Positions 42,610-54,010 of a stretch of DNA of 64,000 bases are shown in pieces. The translations under genes were made by a program, and so were the position numbers. Every line of letters starts with the position of its first letter. The stretch's first letter is position 1. Under the pieces are notes generated by a model. The model was not told the origin of the DNA, made no database searches, and saw only the letters and a list, made by a program, of their open reading frames with translations. Origin of the DNA: Marasmius tenuissimus (taxonomy: Eukaryota; Basidiomycota; Agaricomycetes; Agaricales; Marasmiaceae); the NCBI GenBank assembly GCA_029532415.1, contig JAQOTA010000064.1:1-64000 (forward strand), in the 5' to 3' direction.

Positions 42610-43609
42610 CTTGTGCTGTGTACCAATCATTGACGTGAAGATGAAATTAATGACTGCGATCGCCACATAGAACGTAAGGTTGATAACAAAGGGTACGCCA
42701 GCATGGAACGAGTAATTTGATGAAGTCGGTGTTTCCCTTTGAGGGCCTATTGTGAGTACAAGTCCGAGGGCTGAGACCGATAGAGTGTAGGATAGTGTTA
42801 TACACCGTTATCGGGACTGAGGACTCAAAACTCGACTTACCGTTACAAGCTACACACAAGACGATGGGTGCAAAGATGATCCTCCACTCGCGGTTCCATA
42901 TTAGGTATATCCGGGAAATCTATTGACGTTGGGATTCTCAGTAACTAGGATGTCGAGGTGAAGATCCGTGGGGAGGACTCACAAAGACACCATCTGTGAT
43001 CAAACTTCACGCCACGCGAAACTTCAACCCGGCTCATCCGGCGGACGAGAACAGAGAATACACTGACTTGGCGATCAGGAAAGAGACCCAACAAGCCCGT
43101 CTGGGAAACAATATCAGAATGTTACCACCTCCAATAACTCCCAGGACTTACAAGAGAGGAACCATGACTGAATTTTCCATGTCTGTCTCCCATCCCACAT
43201 CAGAATCCCCTCCTGCTCGAAGTCGGAAACGAAACGTATCCAAACCCCGAATGATAACTATAAACGAGTTCAACCACAGCGCCGCCGTGGCAGCCAGGAA
43301 CATTGCAATCATCACAAAGATGTACTGCATGTAGTTCTGTGTCTTTCGTTTTTTGAGGATGACGACGCCGGTGGTGAAGAGAACTGAGTATATCCCTGGA
43401 TTAAACGGTGGGATTAAGGTCGAGAGCTCAAATTACGGGAAAATCTACCATAGAAAAGCCAGGAGATCTGTGAAAAATGAATTGAGCTCAAGGCCAGTAG
43501 AAGTTGACAGACGGATGCACCCCAATGTCAACTATTGACTCAATAAATATGGGTCGCAGAATATTGAGTAGGTCTTCGGTTCCACTGGGGCTGGGTTCCA
43601 TGTCCTGAC
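42610..43609 (-). pseudogene. Partial membrane-protein gene, same family as 29031-30678
   Basis: The ATG at 43609 opens MEPSPSGTEDLLNILRPIF. A tiny exon ISWLFYG (near 43460) and IYSVLFTTGVVILKKRK, YMQYIFVMIAMFLAATAALW (43397-43150) follow. Next come LITDGVF (near 42990), SRIYLIWNREWRIIFAPIVL (near 42890) and LGLVLTIGPQRETPTSSNYS then AGVPFVINLTFYVAIAVINF (42770-42620). Splice sites are GT..AG throughout. Five or more hydrophobic helices are covered, but the conserved C-terminal exons (the AP-T-IIVRV motif seen in the 29-kb gene) are not found downstream. The gene is therefore truncated or ends differently. Confidence 0.55.
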
Positions 43610-44592
43610 AGTTGACTGCAGCTTTGACAGAACTCGTCTTATATGTGTTCTCAAGTCTTCATTTGATGGAGAGGTAATACAGGAACAGATCGCAGGGTTG
43701 ACGCTGTGGCGTTTGTATCGAGTCTATCAGTGCCCAAACACTGAGTTGAGTTGACCGGCGTTGACGGTCAATATCTGGAAGGGCGACCGCACATGTTGAC
43801 CGCGTCGCGACTATAAAGGTTAGACAGATTTAAAAACGGTAGAAGAGACTGTGGCTGGGGATGGCTGTGAACACCCCGACTCCTCTCGAGTTCCGCCCGA
43901 CCTGTAGACGGTCATAGTGTAATCCCGCTGCATGCCCCAGGCCGCCCTCAGTGATGTGCATACTATTACGAGTTGATCTGTTGATCTGTTTCGGTCGCAA
44001 CGGAGAACGCAAGTTCGGACTCCGAGGGGGAGAGGTGGAGACCACTCTTAGCACTGCGGGAAGTGGGTAGAAAAGGGATTAGGTACGTGAGGCTGTAAGC
44101 ATAGCCCACAACGGAAGGGCAAGTCTGGCAAGAAGACAATCTCTGTAAGGTAGCAGCTGAAAGACAATATTGTTCACTCACTACTTATCTGTATATTGTT
44201 AACGACTGAATATGCAGACTGTGTCCTAAATATTTAGTACCCTGTTCATGGGCCTGAACAAACCTGGGATTCGAGGTTTGTGGTGTAAACGCCGCCCAAA
44301 AGAACCAGAGTTTGCCGTGCCAGAATAGTGACAGGTCGTGGCACGCGGGATGGCTCCCCTCTATTGAGATTCTGAGATACTCCTTCGGTGTGAGATAATG
44401 TTGGTAAATCCCGGTTCTTTATAACGTTGACAATGTAGTCGACTACCAGAGGATGTTGAACTATACTGGCCTGCAAATCCTCCCTATCTGTGCATTGTCC
44501 CGGGTAATGAATTCTAAGTTCGTCCCATCGATCGCCACAATTTCCCGTGATCTCGGGTTGATAATAGAACCAGGAGCGTCAACGCTCACAAT
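43610..44592. other. No gene recognised
   Basis: This region presumably includes the upstream region of the membrane-protein gene. A 76-codon minus ORF near 44246-44476 has no recognisable motif. Confidence 0.35.
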
Positions 44593-44695
44593 GCTGGGAT
44601 GGCCGAGTCGTTAAGGCGAGTGATTTGAATCAGATGCGATTGAATTCATTATCACTTGGTGTTTCACCGCGTAGGTTCAAATCCTGCTCCCAGCG
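44593..44695 (+). tRNA. tRNA-Ser(UGA) with 21-nt intron
   Basis: The acceptor arms GCTGGGA/TCCCAGC pair fully. GGCCGAGTCGTTAAGGC is a class II D arm. The anticodon stem AGTGA/TCACT closes a loop with TGA, split by a 21-nt intron after position 37. The long variable arm (TGGTGTTTCACCGCG) and the T arm GGTTCAAATCC fit serine. The mature length is about 82 nt; the last base is the discriminator G. Confidence 0.9.
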
Positions 44696-44759
44696 ATACA
44701 TTTTTGTACCCTTTTCCATTACTATTCGGTTCTGGTCAATGGGATGTTGAGGATGTTTA

Positions 44760-45128
44760 CTGACCTATTTCAATCAATTCGGATGGGGTTTCCCGTGTGA
44801 CCGAAAAATTTTCTGGCATGAATTCGGATGGCAGGTCGGTGACCGGTGACACCGGTGGAAATTTCGTATGGAACAATAAGGGATGGGGCAGGCTGAGGGA
44901 GAATCACGGCGGCTGAGAGTCGCCACCAGTCAAAATTTGCAGAATGCACCAGATTCAGGCCAAAAAATGGCAGAAAGTCCGATTTCTTGGCCTTTTGGGC
45001 CGCCCGAAATTATGTCACATTTGGGAACATTTCGGATGACCCCCCTGTGACCTAGTGACCATCCGAAAAAATTTCGGATACTGGGGGGCGTGTGACGCGT
45101 GACATCCGAATTGATTGAAATAGGTCAG
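44760..45128. mobile_element. MITE with 26-bp terminal inverted repeats and TA duplication
   Basis: The ends CTGACCTATTTCAATCAATT and AATTGATTGAAATAGGTCAG are perfect inverted copies (26 bp, through CGGATG). TA flanks both sides (44758-44759, 45129-45130). It is 369 bp and non-coding, with internal TTCGGAT/ATCCGAA words. A Tc1/mariner-type non-autonomous element is the likely class. Confidence 0.9.
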
Positions 45129-45496
45129 TATTTGCTTTTCTGTTTTATTTCTGCCCTGTGAGGGTGTACGAGTAGGTGAGTCTGGCCTTCCGCTCTCGAG
45201 GTAAGTACTTGATAACACAAATCATGGTGTCATTTCTTAGCGTTGGCTGGGCATTGATACCATTTCTCTAGACTAAGCACCGATGTGCCAATAAGGATTG
45301 CGCAGTGTGGAAGTATTAGCATGATTGAAGAAGTGACAGGACGGCAAGCTTCTCGCTCTTGCGATACCGCTTGATTGACAGGAAACTCGAGGACGCGCGG
45401 TCTGGCTTCTCAGCCATCAGAAGGAAATGAGATCACCGAAGTTCTATTTGCCGCTCTTCCAATAATATCTCTGTTGTAAAGCTGCCAATCTGCGAG

Positions 45497-45586
45497 GCAT
45501 CAATGGGGTAGTGGTAACCTGGGTCGTTGCCATCGTCGAAAATGTAGGGTCTCGACCCACCGGGGGTTCGATTCCCTCTTGATGCA
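45497..45586 (+). tRNA. tRNA-Gly(GCC) with 19-nt intron, copy 1
   Basis: The acceptor arms GCATCAA/TTGATGC pair. The anticodon stem GGTCG/CGACC encloses TT-GCC-A, interrupted by a 19-nt intron. The T arm GGGGGTTCGATTCCCTC is normal. The mature length is 71 nt, the usual size for tRNA-Gly. Confidence 0.88.
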
Positions 45587-45899
45587 CTGTATGAGATGTG
45601 CTACTTTTTTGCTTCTGTGTGAACCTTTTGGAAGGCTCACGATACTTATTGCCTCGACCTCACCAGAGTACAACCTTTTTACGTTGGACAACGGTTTACG
45701 CAAACTCACAATATAAATTTGTGCAAAAGGTACTTACTGGTACTCAAGGGAAAATCCTGGAAAATCCCTGCGCAAAAGGGCGAGTGAGTCTCGAAGGGGC
45801 CCGGAGCCAAAGGAATTCTCCGAGGCAGGGCCGGACCGATAAGACCGATCATGACGGAATCAGTAACTACAGCTTGAACCTTGTGCACGAACCACCACC

Positions 45900-47741
45900 A
45901 TGTCACAATCGCATTCGATACCCTCATTCCCGCTTCAGAACCTGTAGGATCCCTCACATTATTCCATTTTAACCATAGCTTACACCTCCACAGTCCATCA
46001 ACAACCCACGACTTCATCTTCCGTTCACTCTCAATCCGCGATCTCTTCTCCTACCGTCTTGTCAACCAGCGAGCATGCAGCGACGTCGAAGAATACCTTT
46101 CGAGAACGTTTAGAATTGAAAACTTTCTCAAACCGTATATTCCTGTCGATAAAATCCCCGGATTTCGCCTTGTACAGAGCGAAACGGGGTGCTTGATCTC
46201 TGGATCGAGTGCGTTGTCGTTTTTTACGAGGGAGATCTATAATGGGAGTGGATTGGATCTGTTTGTTGAGTGGAAGTTTTGTGAGCGGCTTATCATGTTC
46301 TTGGTGGAGGACGTTGGATATGAGTATAGACCGCGTAGGGGAGACGGGAAGGAACAGAATGTTGAATTGAAGAAGGCGATAAAGGATATGATGGGGAAGG
46401 TGGTGAGCTCAGCATTAGATGGGAATGATAACGATGATGATGGCGATGACAATGACGATGGCGATGGAGAGGATGAAAGCGAGGAGGAAATTGGCGAGAA
46501 CAGTGATGAAGACGATGGAAGTACCGACGAGGAGGAGCAGGAGGAGCGACAGAACCCGATTGAAGATAACAGCATCGTGGATATATTCTCTCTAAAGAAG
46601 GGAGATAAGCGAATCCAAGTCATCGTCAGCTTTTCAAGCCCACTTGGTATTGTTTTGGGAGCTCACTCTAGTACGTTGTGCCTTCACTAATAACTTCTAT
46701 TACCTTCGTGTCTATATTGATGATGCCTTCAACCAGCTGTAGTGATGAACATTATCACACACGTCTTCGCCATATCCTTCTATCCACAAGCAACATTCAT
46801 CGACGGCATCTCCTTACAGTTCTGGGGCGGTTATCACGATGCAGCTCGCGAAAAATACACCCGCCGTGGATGGAAACCCATCCACAACCTCGACGCCCTC
46901 TCCGTCGTCGATCCCAACTCAGCGTTCCATCACATCCTCCGAACACCCAAGGACAAACATTCCTGGAGCATTGTGTTACCGCCTTACATCGAGGGAATGA
47001 TGTTGGATAGCACTACCGCGGTTGAGTCGTGGCAACTCACGTTTGTGGGGGATGCGGATGCCCAGCTGATGTATGGCACTACTCAGAGCAATAGACTCGA
47101 AAGAGGGTACTGCATTGCGGACGATCTATCTGAGAGTGTGGATAGAATAATCGAAGATCTGGAGGCGAAAGAGGAGGGATAGTGCGTTTTTTATTCTTTC
47201 TATTGTCCACCATTTCCCTGCTTACCCGAAAAATGACTTTCCCTACTCGTTAGCATCGATCATGCCCTTCAGAGTCGGATGTTCAAATTGTACGAAACCC
47301 ACGAAATCTTATTCTTTGCCCGGAGGGGTAATCGTGAGAAAGCTGAGAAGGTGATCTTGGATGCTTTCAAGGCAGCCAGAGAACAGTACCCCACGCTTTC
47401 AAGAGACCTTCTGCCCACGGCATTTGCTGCGCTTATGTTGTTGGCGGAATTGGAGGCTTTGTTTCACACTTACCATGATCCGCCACAGGTAAGCCAGTTC
47501 ACGAGCTTGCTCTAAGGAAGATACTTTCAACTAGACCGAATAGGTAACTTTCGCATTTACGCAAAACGAGCGTGGAGAGGTTTGGACGAATGTCAAAGTT
47601 GTTGTCCCAGGGTACACATCGTGGCCGAGTCGGAGAAGGGCAATCAATATCGTCTTGCCTACTGCAAATCCTAGAGCAATAGAGGACTTTCGGAAGCTGA
47701 GGGTCAGATTCGAGGTTATTCTGGAAGACGACGATACATGA
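45900..47741 (+). CDS. NTase-like fold protein, intact 5-exon gene, 535 aa
   Basis: Exons are 45900-45943, 45979-46670, 46743-47181, 47254-47488 and 47544-47741. Introns are 35, 72, 72 and 55 bp, all GT..AG. The exons sum to 1608 nt, exactly 536 codons. Residues 24-60 are F-box-like (FIFRSLSIRDLFSYRLVNQR). CLISGSSALSFF (about 86-97) followed by GLDLFVEW (106-113) resembles the GS...DxD core of nucleotidyltransferase folds in a large mushroom family. The first Asp of DLDL is replaced by Gly, so catalysis is doubtful. An acidic Asp/Glu tract (about 164-205) interrupts the domain. The C terminus is VRFEVILEDDDT. The cellular role is unknown. The start was chosen because only this ATG and its 35-bp intron keep frame, and the paralogue preserves it. 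Confidence 0.8.
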
Positions 47742-48329
47742 TATGTATGATTGAATAGTAACTAGGATTCTAGAAGAAAGACACTACTGAATATCTATAT
47801 GATGTCTAACATACTATGTATCCAGCATCGAGGAACTTGTACCATAGAGAAAGATTACGTGTCTCTCATTCGGATGATAGACTGTTCACATCATTGCAAC
47901 AACGAAGGCACCCTGAACGGAGTATTCGACTGTACGATACTCGAACGTAGAGTCGTTGACGAAATCCGCTAGTGGACAAACGAAGGACTTGACAAGAGCA
48001 CATTACAAGAACCCACGGGACGAATTCCATGAAACCCGAATCTAGAGCGCATCATCCTCATTCATCCTCATTTCCCGGAGCAACCTCCAATCAAGCCCTC
48101 AGCTCCCTAAACTCCTCTACCGGTTCGTTGGGAATGTATAATGAGCTTCGAGGGGAACCTATGGACTGAACCGACAAGATCGCTTAGTGCCGGCGATCAT
48201 CACGGAATCACATCAAGCTTGTAGCGTGCGTCCCGACCACCCGTTCTACGATTCTACGGCTTTACCCTCATTTCAAAATCTGCAACATGTTCACGCAATC
48301 TCTTCCGTCATCATACTCATAGTAACTAC

Positions 48330-49703
48330 GGGAAATCTAGGCCAGGTTTCCTCAAAAACCGGGCAAAATACTTGAGTTTTCCCCTTACCTCGTACTTACC
48401 TTATTACAGCGTGCTGACAGCTGTACTTGAGAGAACCTTGAGCAATGCAGTTGAGTTGAACTTGAGGGAGTGAGTGAGTCAAACTTAAGGGAGTGAGTGA
48501 GTCAAACTTAAGGGAGTGAATGAGGTGGCTCAAGGTCAATGTTGAGGGAGTAGATGAGGCAACTCAAACTGTGCTCAAGGGTACCTTAACATCAACCTTG
48601 AGGGAGTAAACAAGCTGACTCAACTTCACTCAAGCCGCGCTCAACAATGCTTCAAGGTTTGTCTCAGGTCAGGTCAGGCAAACACACATGAAAGGGTAGA
48701 ACAAAATATATTGTATATGTTGTGTGAATACATAGGAGTGGTGAGTACACTGCATAGTGAGGGCTGCCATTGTTCAATGTGAGCACTGTACAACATGCAG
48801 GGCTTATGAAGTCAAGTGCTAACCTTGGGTTGGGCCGGTTTCTGGGCAGGATGACATATTCGTTGACTGTGGAGAGGTTGTAAGTAGCTGAACCAGACAG
48901 ACAGAGAGGGAACATGTACCAGTAGGTGACTCGGGGGCGAGTGCATATCCTGTGTTGTTGTTTATTTTTTCCTTTCTACGCTACATTTCAGTGAGATACA
49001 GAGTGGAGGAGAGGGCTGGTTTATACATCACAGTGCTTCAAAATTATACATTGCGTTAGAGCTGCTGCTATATCAATAGGCGTTCATTTAACTCAAACCA
49101 TTCATCATGTTCCGTCCCACCTGTCCAAGTTTCAGAAACAAACAAGAATTGAGACAAAAAAAAGACTCACAGCAACAAATGACCTCTGTCCTCATGAACC
49201 CTAAGCACTCCATCTTCAGGTGTATACAAAGCTCTGGGATGCCAAGTTGGAAGGGACTCTGAGGATAACAAAGACAATGCACCCACTTTGTGGCAATTCA
49301 TTGCTCAAGTTTGTACTTCCCTTCACTCATGTTCATACTTACAAGTCTCTTCATCATTTGCTCAAGTCCACATTTTTCTTCACTCAAGTCCATACTTTAT
49401 GTACACTCAAGTCTGACTTCTTCTCTCAAGGCTATCTATTCCCTACTCAATTTTTGCTCAAGTTCCCTACCTACATTAGTACAGAGTGAATCTCAAGTTT
49501 TCTGCTCAAGTCATTCTCAAGATTTCCTCAAGTCATTCCTTCAGATATTTGTCAAGGTAATACTCAATTTGATACTCAAGTTGAATCTGATTTTGAGATC
49601 TACTACTTGAGCAGCATACTTGAGGGTGAAAACTTAAGGTAGAGGGCCTAAGGAGCCTCAAGGATTTTGCCCCAATTTTGAAGGGAAGGTGGCTGTGGAG
49701 TAG
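48330..49703. mobile_element. 1374-bp CTCAAG-rich non-autonomous element
   Basis: It is flanked by AACTAC on both sides (48324-48329, 49704-49709); the paralogous site at about 53375 lacks it. The ends are imperfect inverted repeats: GGGCAAAATACTTGAG near 48360 and its inverted match CTCAAGGATTTTGCCCC near 49657. Subterminal CTCAAG/CTTGAG words occur by the dozen, as in subterminal repeats bound by transposases. A 23-bp tandem repeat (AACTTAAGGGAGTGAGTGAG...) of about 2.8 copies starts at 48459. No transposase is encoded. Confidence 0.72.
48459..48527 (+). repeat. 23-bp tandem repeat, about 2.8 copies
   Basis: AACTTGAGGGAGTGAGTGAG... repeats with starts at 48459, 48482 and 48505. Confidence 0.75.
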
Positions 49704-50384
49704 AACTACGCCCATAGCCTGTCAACAACTCACGACTTCATCTCTTCGACGAAAGCGAAGATTACCTCGCAAGGCATTTTAAATTGAAACGTTCCTCAAA
49801 CCGCATATTCCGGTTGGTCAGATTTCTAGATCTCCCGTAATACAGAGCGAAACGAGATGTTTGATTTCGGGGTCGATGCGTTGTCGTTTTTTACGTGGGA
49901 GATCTACGGGGAGAGTGGGTTGGACTCGTTTCGTGGCAATTCAAGTTTGTTGGGGAGGCAGACACCTGAATCACGTACGGCACCCTTTGAAGTTTGGGAG
50001 TGACGATTTTGAAGGGGGATAATCCATTGCGGAAGATCTTTTCGACAGTGTGGAGAGGATGATAGATCGCCTGACTGGCTTGGGGACCCGAGGTGTTGAC
50101 GGGAAGATACAGTGGGTCTTATCCGTTATCTGTGCACAATGATTGGATGTTTTCTCTTACCTTGCCTTTCCTTTTAGCACGGACGAGTCCTTCCGGAGGG
50201 GGTTGTTCGAGAGTTGCACTTTACCTCAACAGATCCATTTGTGAGCCCTAGAAGTAGTCGTGCGAGAGCTTGACAGGAAACTCGAGGCCGCGCGGTCCAG
50301 CCATCGGAAGGAAATGAGATCACCTAAGTTCTATCTGCCACTCTTCCAATAATAATGTTTGATGTACTGCTGCTGACCTGTGAA

Positions 50385-50474
50385 GCATCAATGGGGTAGT
50401 GGTAACCTGGGTCGTTGCCATCGTCGAAAATGTAGGGTCTCGACCCGCCGGGGGTTCGATTCCCTCTTGATGCA
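50385..50474 (+). tRNA. tRNA-Gly(GCC) with 19-nt intron, copy 2
   Basis: It is identical to copy 1 at 45497 except for one base next to the anticodon stem (CCCGCC for CCCACC). The intron is the same, so duplication was recent relative to the 63-kb copy. Confidence 0.88.
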
Positions 50475-50790
50475 CCGTATGAGATGTGCTACTTTTTTGC
50501 TTCTGTGTGAACCTTTTGGAAGGCTCTCGATACTTATTGCCTCGACCTCACGAGAGCACAACCTTTTCACGTTGGACAACGGTTTACGCAAATTCACAAT
50601 ATAAATTTGTACAAAAGGTACTCACTGGTACTCAAGGGAAAATCCTTGAAAATCCCTGCGCAAAAGGGTGAGTGAGCCTCGAACTTGAAGGGGCCTGGAG
50701 CCAAAGGAATTCTCCGAGGCAGAGCCGGACCGATACGACCGATCATGACGGAATCAGTAATTACAGCTTGAACCTCGTGCTCCAACCACC

Positions 50791-52817
50791 ATGTCACAAT
50801 CACATTTGATACCCTCATTCCCGCTTCAGGACCTGTAGGACCCTTCACATTATTCCATTTAAATCATAGCTTACACCTCCACAGTCCATCAACAACCCAC
50901 GATTTCATCTTCCGTTCACTCTCAATCCGCGATCTCTTCTCCCACCGTCTCGTCAACCGACAATCCCGCAGGGACGTGAAAGAATACCTTTCGAGAGCGT
51001 TTAGAATTGAAAACTTCCTCAAATCGTATATTCCTCTCAATAAAATTCCCGCGTTTCGCCTTGTACAGGGCAAAACGGGGTGTTTGATCTCTGGGTCTAG
51101 TGCGCTGTCGTTTTTTACGAGGGAGATATATGATGGGAGTTGGCTGGATTTGTTTGTTGAGTGGAAATTTTGTGAGTGGGTCATTGGGTTTCTGGCAGAG
51201 GACGTTGGATATGAGTATAGACCGCGTAGGGGGGACGGAAGGGAACAGAATGTGGAACTGAAGAAGGCGATAGAGGACATGATGAGTAGGGTGGTGAGCT
51301 CGGCACTGGATGAGAATGATGACAATGGTGATGGCGATGACGATAGCGATGAAGAGGATGACCGTGATGATGATGGTGAAGGTGAAGGCGAAGGCGATGA
51401 TGAGGACGGCGAAGACGGAGATGAAGATGATGGAATTACCGACGAGAATGATGAGCAGCAAGAGGAGCTACAGAACTCATTTGAAGACCACGGGATTGTG
51501 GATGTGTTCTCTTTCAAGAAGGGAGATAAGCAAATCCAGGTTATTGTCAGTCGTTCAAGCCCACTTGATGTTGTTCTGGGATTCCACTCCAGTACGTTAC
51601 ATAACTTCTATTGTATTGATATCGACATTGACGACCCCCGCTGACCAGCTGTAGTGATGAACATCATTACACACGTCCGCGCCATCTCCTTCTATCCGCA
51701 TGCAACGTTTCTTGATGGCATTTCCCTACAACTACGGACCAGTCACAATAAAGTAGCTCTCGAGAAATACGCCCGTCGCGGATGGGAGTCCATCACCAAC
51801 CTCGATGCCTTATAGCATTCCACCACACCTTCCGAAGACCAGATGATGCATTCTCCTGGAGCGTCGTGCTAACGCCTTATGTCGAGGGAATGAAGCTGAG
51901 GAGTCCTACCGACGTTGAGTCGTGGCAACTCAAGTTTGTAGGAGATGCAGACGCCTGGATCACGTATGACACTATTCAGGGTGATAGATTCGAAAGGAGT
52001 ATCTGCGTTGCGGACGATCTATCTGAGAGTGCGGACAGAATAATTGACGACCTGATAGTGAGGGAGGAGGGATAGTATGTTTTTTTTTCGTTCTTTCCTT
52101 ACCGTTTCCCTACTTACCAGGGGAATGACTTGTTAACTTCTTAGCATTGACGAGGCCCTCAGGAGTCGGTTGCTCGGATACTACAGTGGAATACCTCATA
52201 TGGAATATGCTCGGGGAAGCCAAAATCTCATTCCATATCACGGTTATTCCATATGACATACAGAATATAGGGTGTTTTGAACTTTTGTTCCACCAAAACC
52301 ATATTCCATATGACCTATTATTCCATATGATGTTATTCCATATGAGGTATTCTACTGTACTACAACTACAAATTTATATTCAGTGGCCCGAGGAATAATC
52401 GTGAGAAAGCCGCTGAGGTGATCTTGGATGCTTTCAAGGCAGCCAGAAAACAGTACGCCACGCTTTCTAGGGAGCTTCTACCCACGGCATTTGCTGCGCG
52501 TATGCTAGAGGAAGAATTGGAGGCTCTGTTGTATACTTTTTACGATCCACCACAAGTAAGCAAGTTCACAAAGCCATTCTGAAGAAAATACCGTTAACTC
52601 GATCGAACAGGTAACTTTTAAGTTCACCCAAAACGAGTGCAGAGAGGTCTGGACAAACGTCAAAGTTGTCGTCCCAGGGTACACATCGTGGTCGAGTCGG
52701 AGAAGGGCAGCTAACATAGTTTTGCCCACTGCCAATCCAAGGGCGGTAGAGGAATTTCGGGAGCTGAGGGTTGGGCTGGAGGTTGTTCTGGAGGACGACG
52801 ATGTGCAATATGCATGA
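50791..52817 (+). pseudogene. NTase-like paralogue, broken by stop and MITE
   Basis: The ATG at 50791, 35-bp intron (50835-50869), exon 2 (50870-51591) and intron 51592-51654 match the intact gene at 45900. The NTase motif reads ISGSSALSFF...WLDLFVEW, so the first Asp of DxD is Trp here. The acidic tract is longer than in the intact gene. Exon 3 hits TAG near 51812, where about 20 bp are missing relative to the paralogue (LDALSVVDPNSAFHH becomes LDAL-stop). Exon 4 is interrupted by a MITE at 52184-52357. The exon 5 homologue survives to TGA near 52817. Confidence 0.8.
52184..52357. mobile_element. 174-bp MITE in the NTase-like pseudogene
   Basis: Terminal inverted repeats of about 23 bp (CAGTGGAATACCTCATATGG at the left; CCATATGAGGTATTCTACTG at the right, one mismatch) are flanked by TA (52182-52183, 52358-52359). 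ATTCCATATGA words recur internally. The intact paralogue lacks the insertion. Confidence 0.85.
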
Positions 52818-53369
52818 TTGAATAGCCACTTGGATCTGATAGATCGTATTTTAGTGGTGAAAAAAGATACTATCGGATATCAATCTTATGTCCGATATAC
52901 TGGCTAGCACCATAAAACTTGTATTATGGAGAGAGAGGTAGCAAGCCTCGTTCTTGCGATGCGTTGCTGGAATGATCGCGATAACATAGGCGTCTTGAAA
53001 GGAGCATTGGAATAAGTAATTATCGGACAGAGATATTGAGATCCGTTAGTGGGTAAATGAAGGAGAAGGGGACCTTACAGGAGAATTATTTTAAACCTGA
53101 AGCCAAATAGCATCGCCCTCATCCCCCGGACCAACCTCCAATCCAACTCTCAGCTTCCTAAATTTCTCTACCAACTCGTGGGGATGTATGAAAAGCCTTG
53201 AGGCAAGGGGGACTATGGGCTGGACCGACAAGACCGCTTAGTGCTAGCGATCATAACAAAATTTCGTCCTGGCCATCCCAATTCAATCGCGCTTACGCCT
53301 TTATTCTCATTTTGAGATCTGTAAGACCTTTCGAACGATCTCTTCCACCATCGTACTCATGACCACTAT

Positions 53370-54010
53370 GCCCATAGCCCGTTGACAGCTTACGACTTCA
53401 TCCTCTGTTCGCTCTCAATCTGCGACCTCCTCGACGAAGGGGAAGTTTACCTCTCAAGGCATTTTTGATTGAAACATTTCTCAAACCGCATATTCGAGTT
53501 GATCAGATCTCCAGATCTCCGTAATACAGAGCGAAACGGGATGATTGGTTTCGGGTTGATGCATTGTCGTTTTTTTTTTACATGGGGGATCTACAAGGAG
53601 AGTGGGTTGGACTCGTTTCGTGGCAATTCAAGTTTGTTGGGGAGGCAGATACCCGAATCACATACGGCACCCTTTGAAGTTTGGAAGTGACATGCATTGC
53701 AGAAGATTATTCGACAGTGTGGAGAGAGTACTAAATCACCTTACTGGCTCGGAGACCTGAGGTGTTGACGGGACGATATAATGGGTTCTGCCGTTATCTG
53801 TGCACGATGATCGGATGTCTTCTCTTACCTTGCTTTTCCTTTTAGCACGGACGAGTCCTTCCGGAGGGGGTTACTCGAGAATTTTACTTTACCTCAACAG
53901 ATGCATTTGTGAGCCCCAGAAGTAGTCATGCGAGGGCTGAGGAAGTGATCCCAGATGCTCTTTAGCTACCTGGAAACAATATCCCGCGCTCCTGAGGGAC
54001 CTCTGTGTTT
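53370..54010 (+). pseudogene. Degenerate NTase-like copy in unit B
   Basis: It matches 49710-50260, including the same internal deletion that joins the NTase-motif region (GESGLDSF-like) directly to the NSSLLGRQ stretch. Several stops and a T9 run are present. Confidence 0.6.

Larger units (their letters stand above)
48000..50260 (+). pseudogene. Degenerate NTase-like copy, split by insertion
   Basis: Its 5' flank (48000-48329) and body (49710-50260) were once continuous and match 53090-54010. Body pieces recall the intact gene: HDFIS near 49730, a FDFGVDALSFFTWEIYGESG-like stretch near 49870. The reading then jumps to the later VESWQFKFVG-type segment near 49925, so about 800 bp of the parental gene is missing. 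The copy at 53370 has the same internal deletion. The 48330-49703 element separates flank and body. Confidence 0.65.
45372..50267 (+). repeat. Tandem duplication unit A
   Basis: The unit runs from GACAGGAAACTCGAGG through tRNA-Gly, an NTase-like gene and a degenerate NTase-like copy. It is repeated from 50268. The extra length of unit A comes from the 1374-bp insertion at 48330-49703. Confidence 0.8.
50268..54010 (+). repeat. Tandem duplication unit B
   Basis: This second copy of the tRNA-Gly + NTase-like + degenerate NTase-like unit begins GACAGGAAACTCGAGG. It has a MITE in its gene but lacks the 1374-bp insertion. Confidence 0.8.

Noticed and set aside
46237..46623. Minus-strand poly-Ser ORF over the NTase-like gene
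   Set aside because: It is the complement of the Asp/Glu-rich GAT/GAN tract of the sense gene; the same shadow occurs at 50864-51517.
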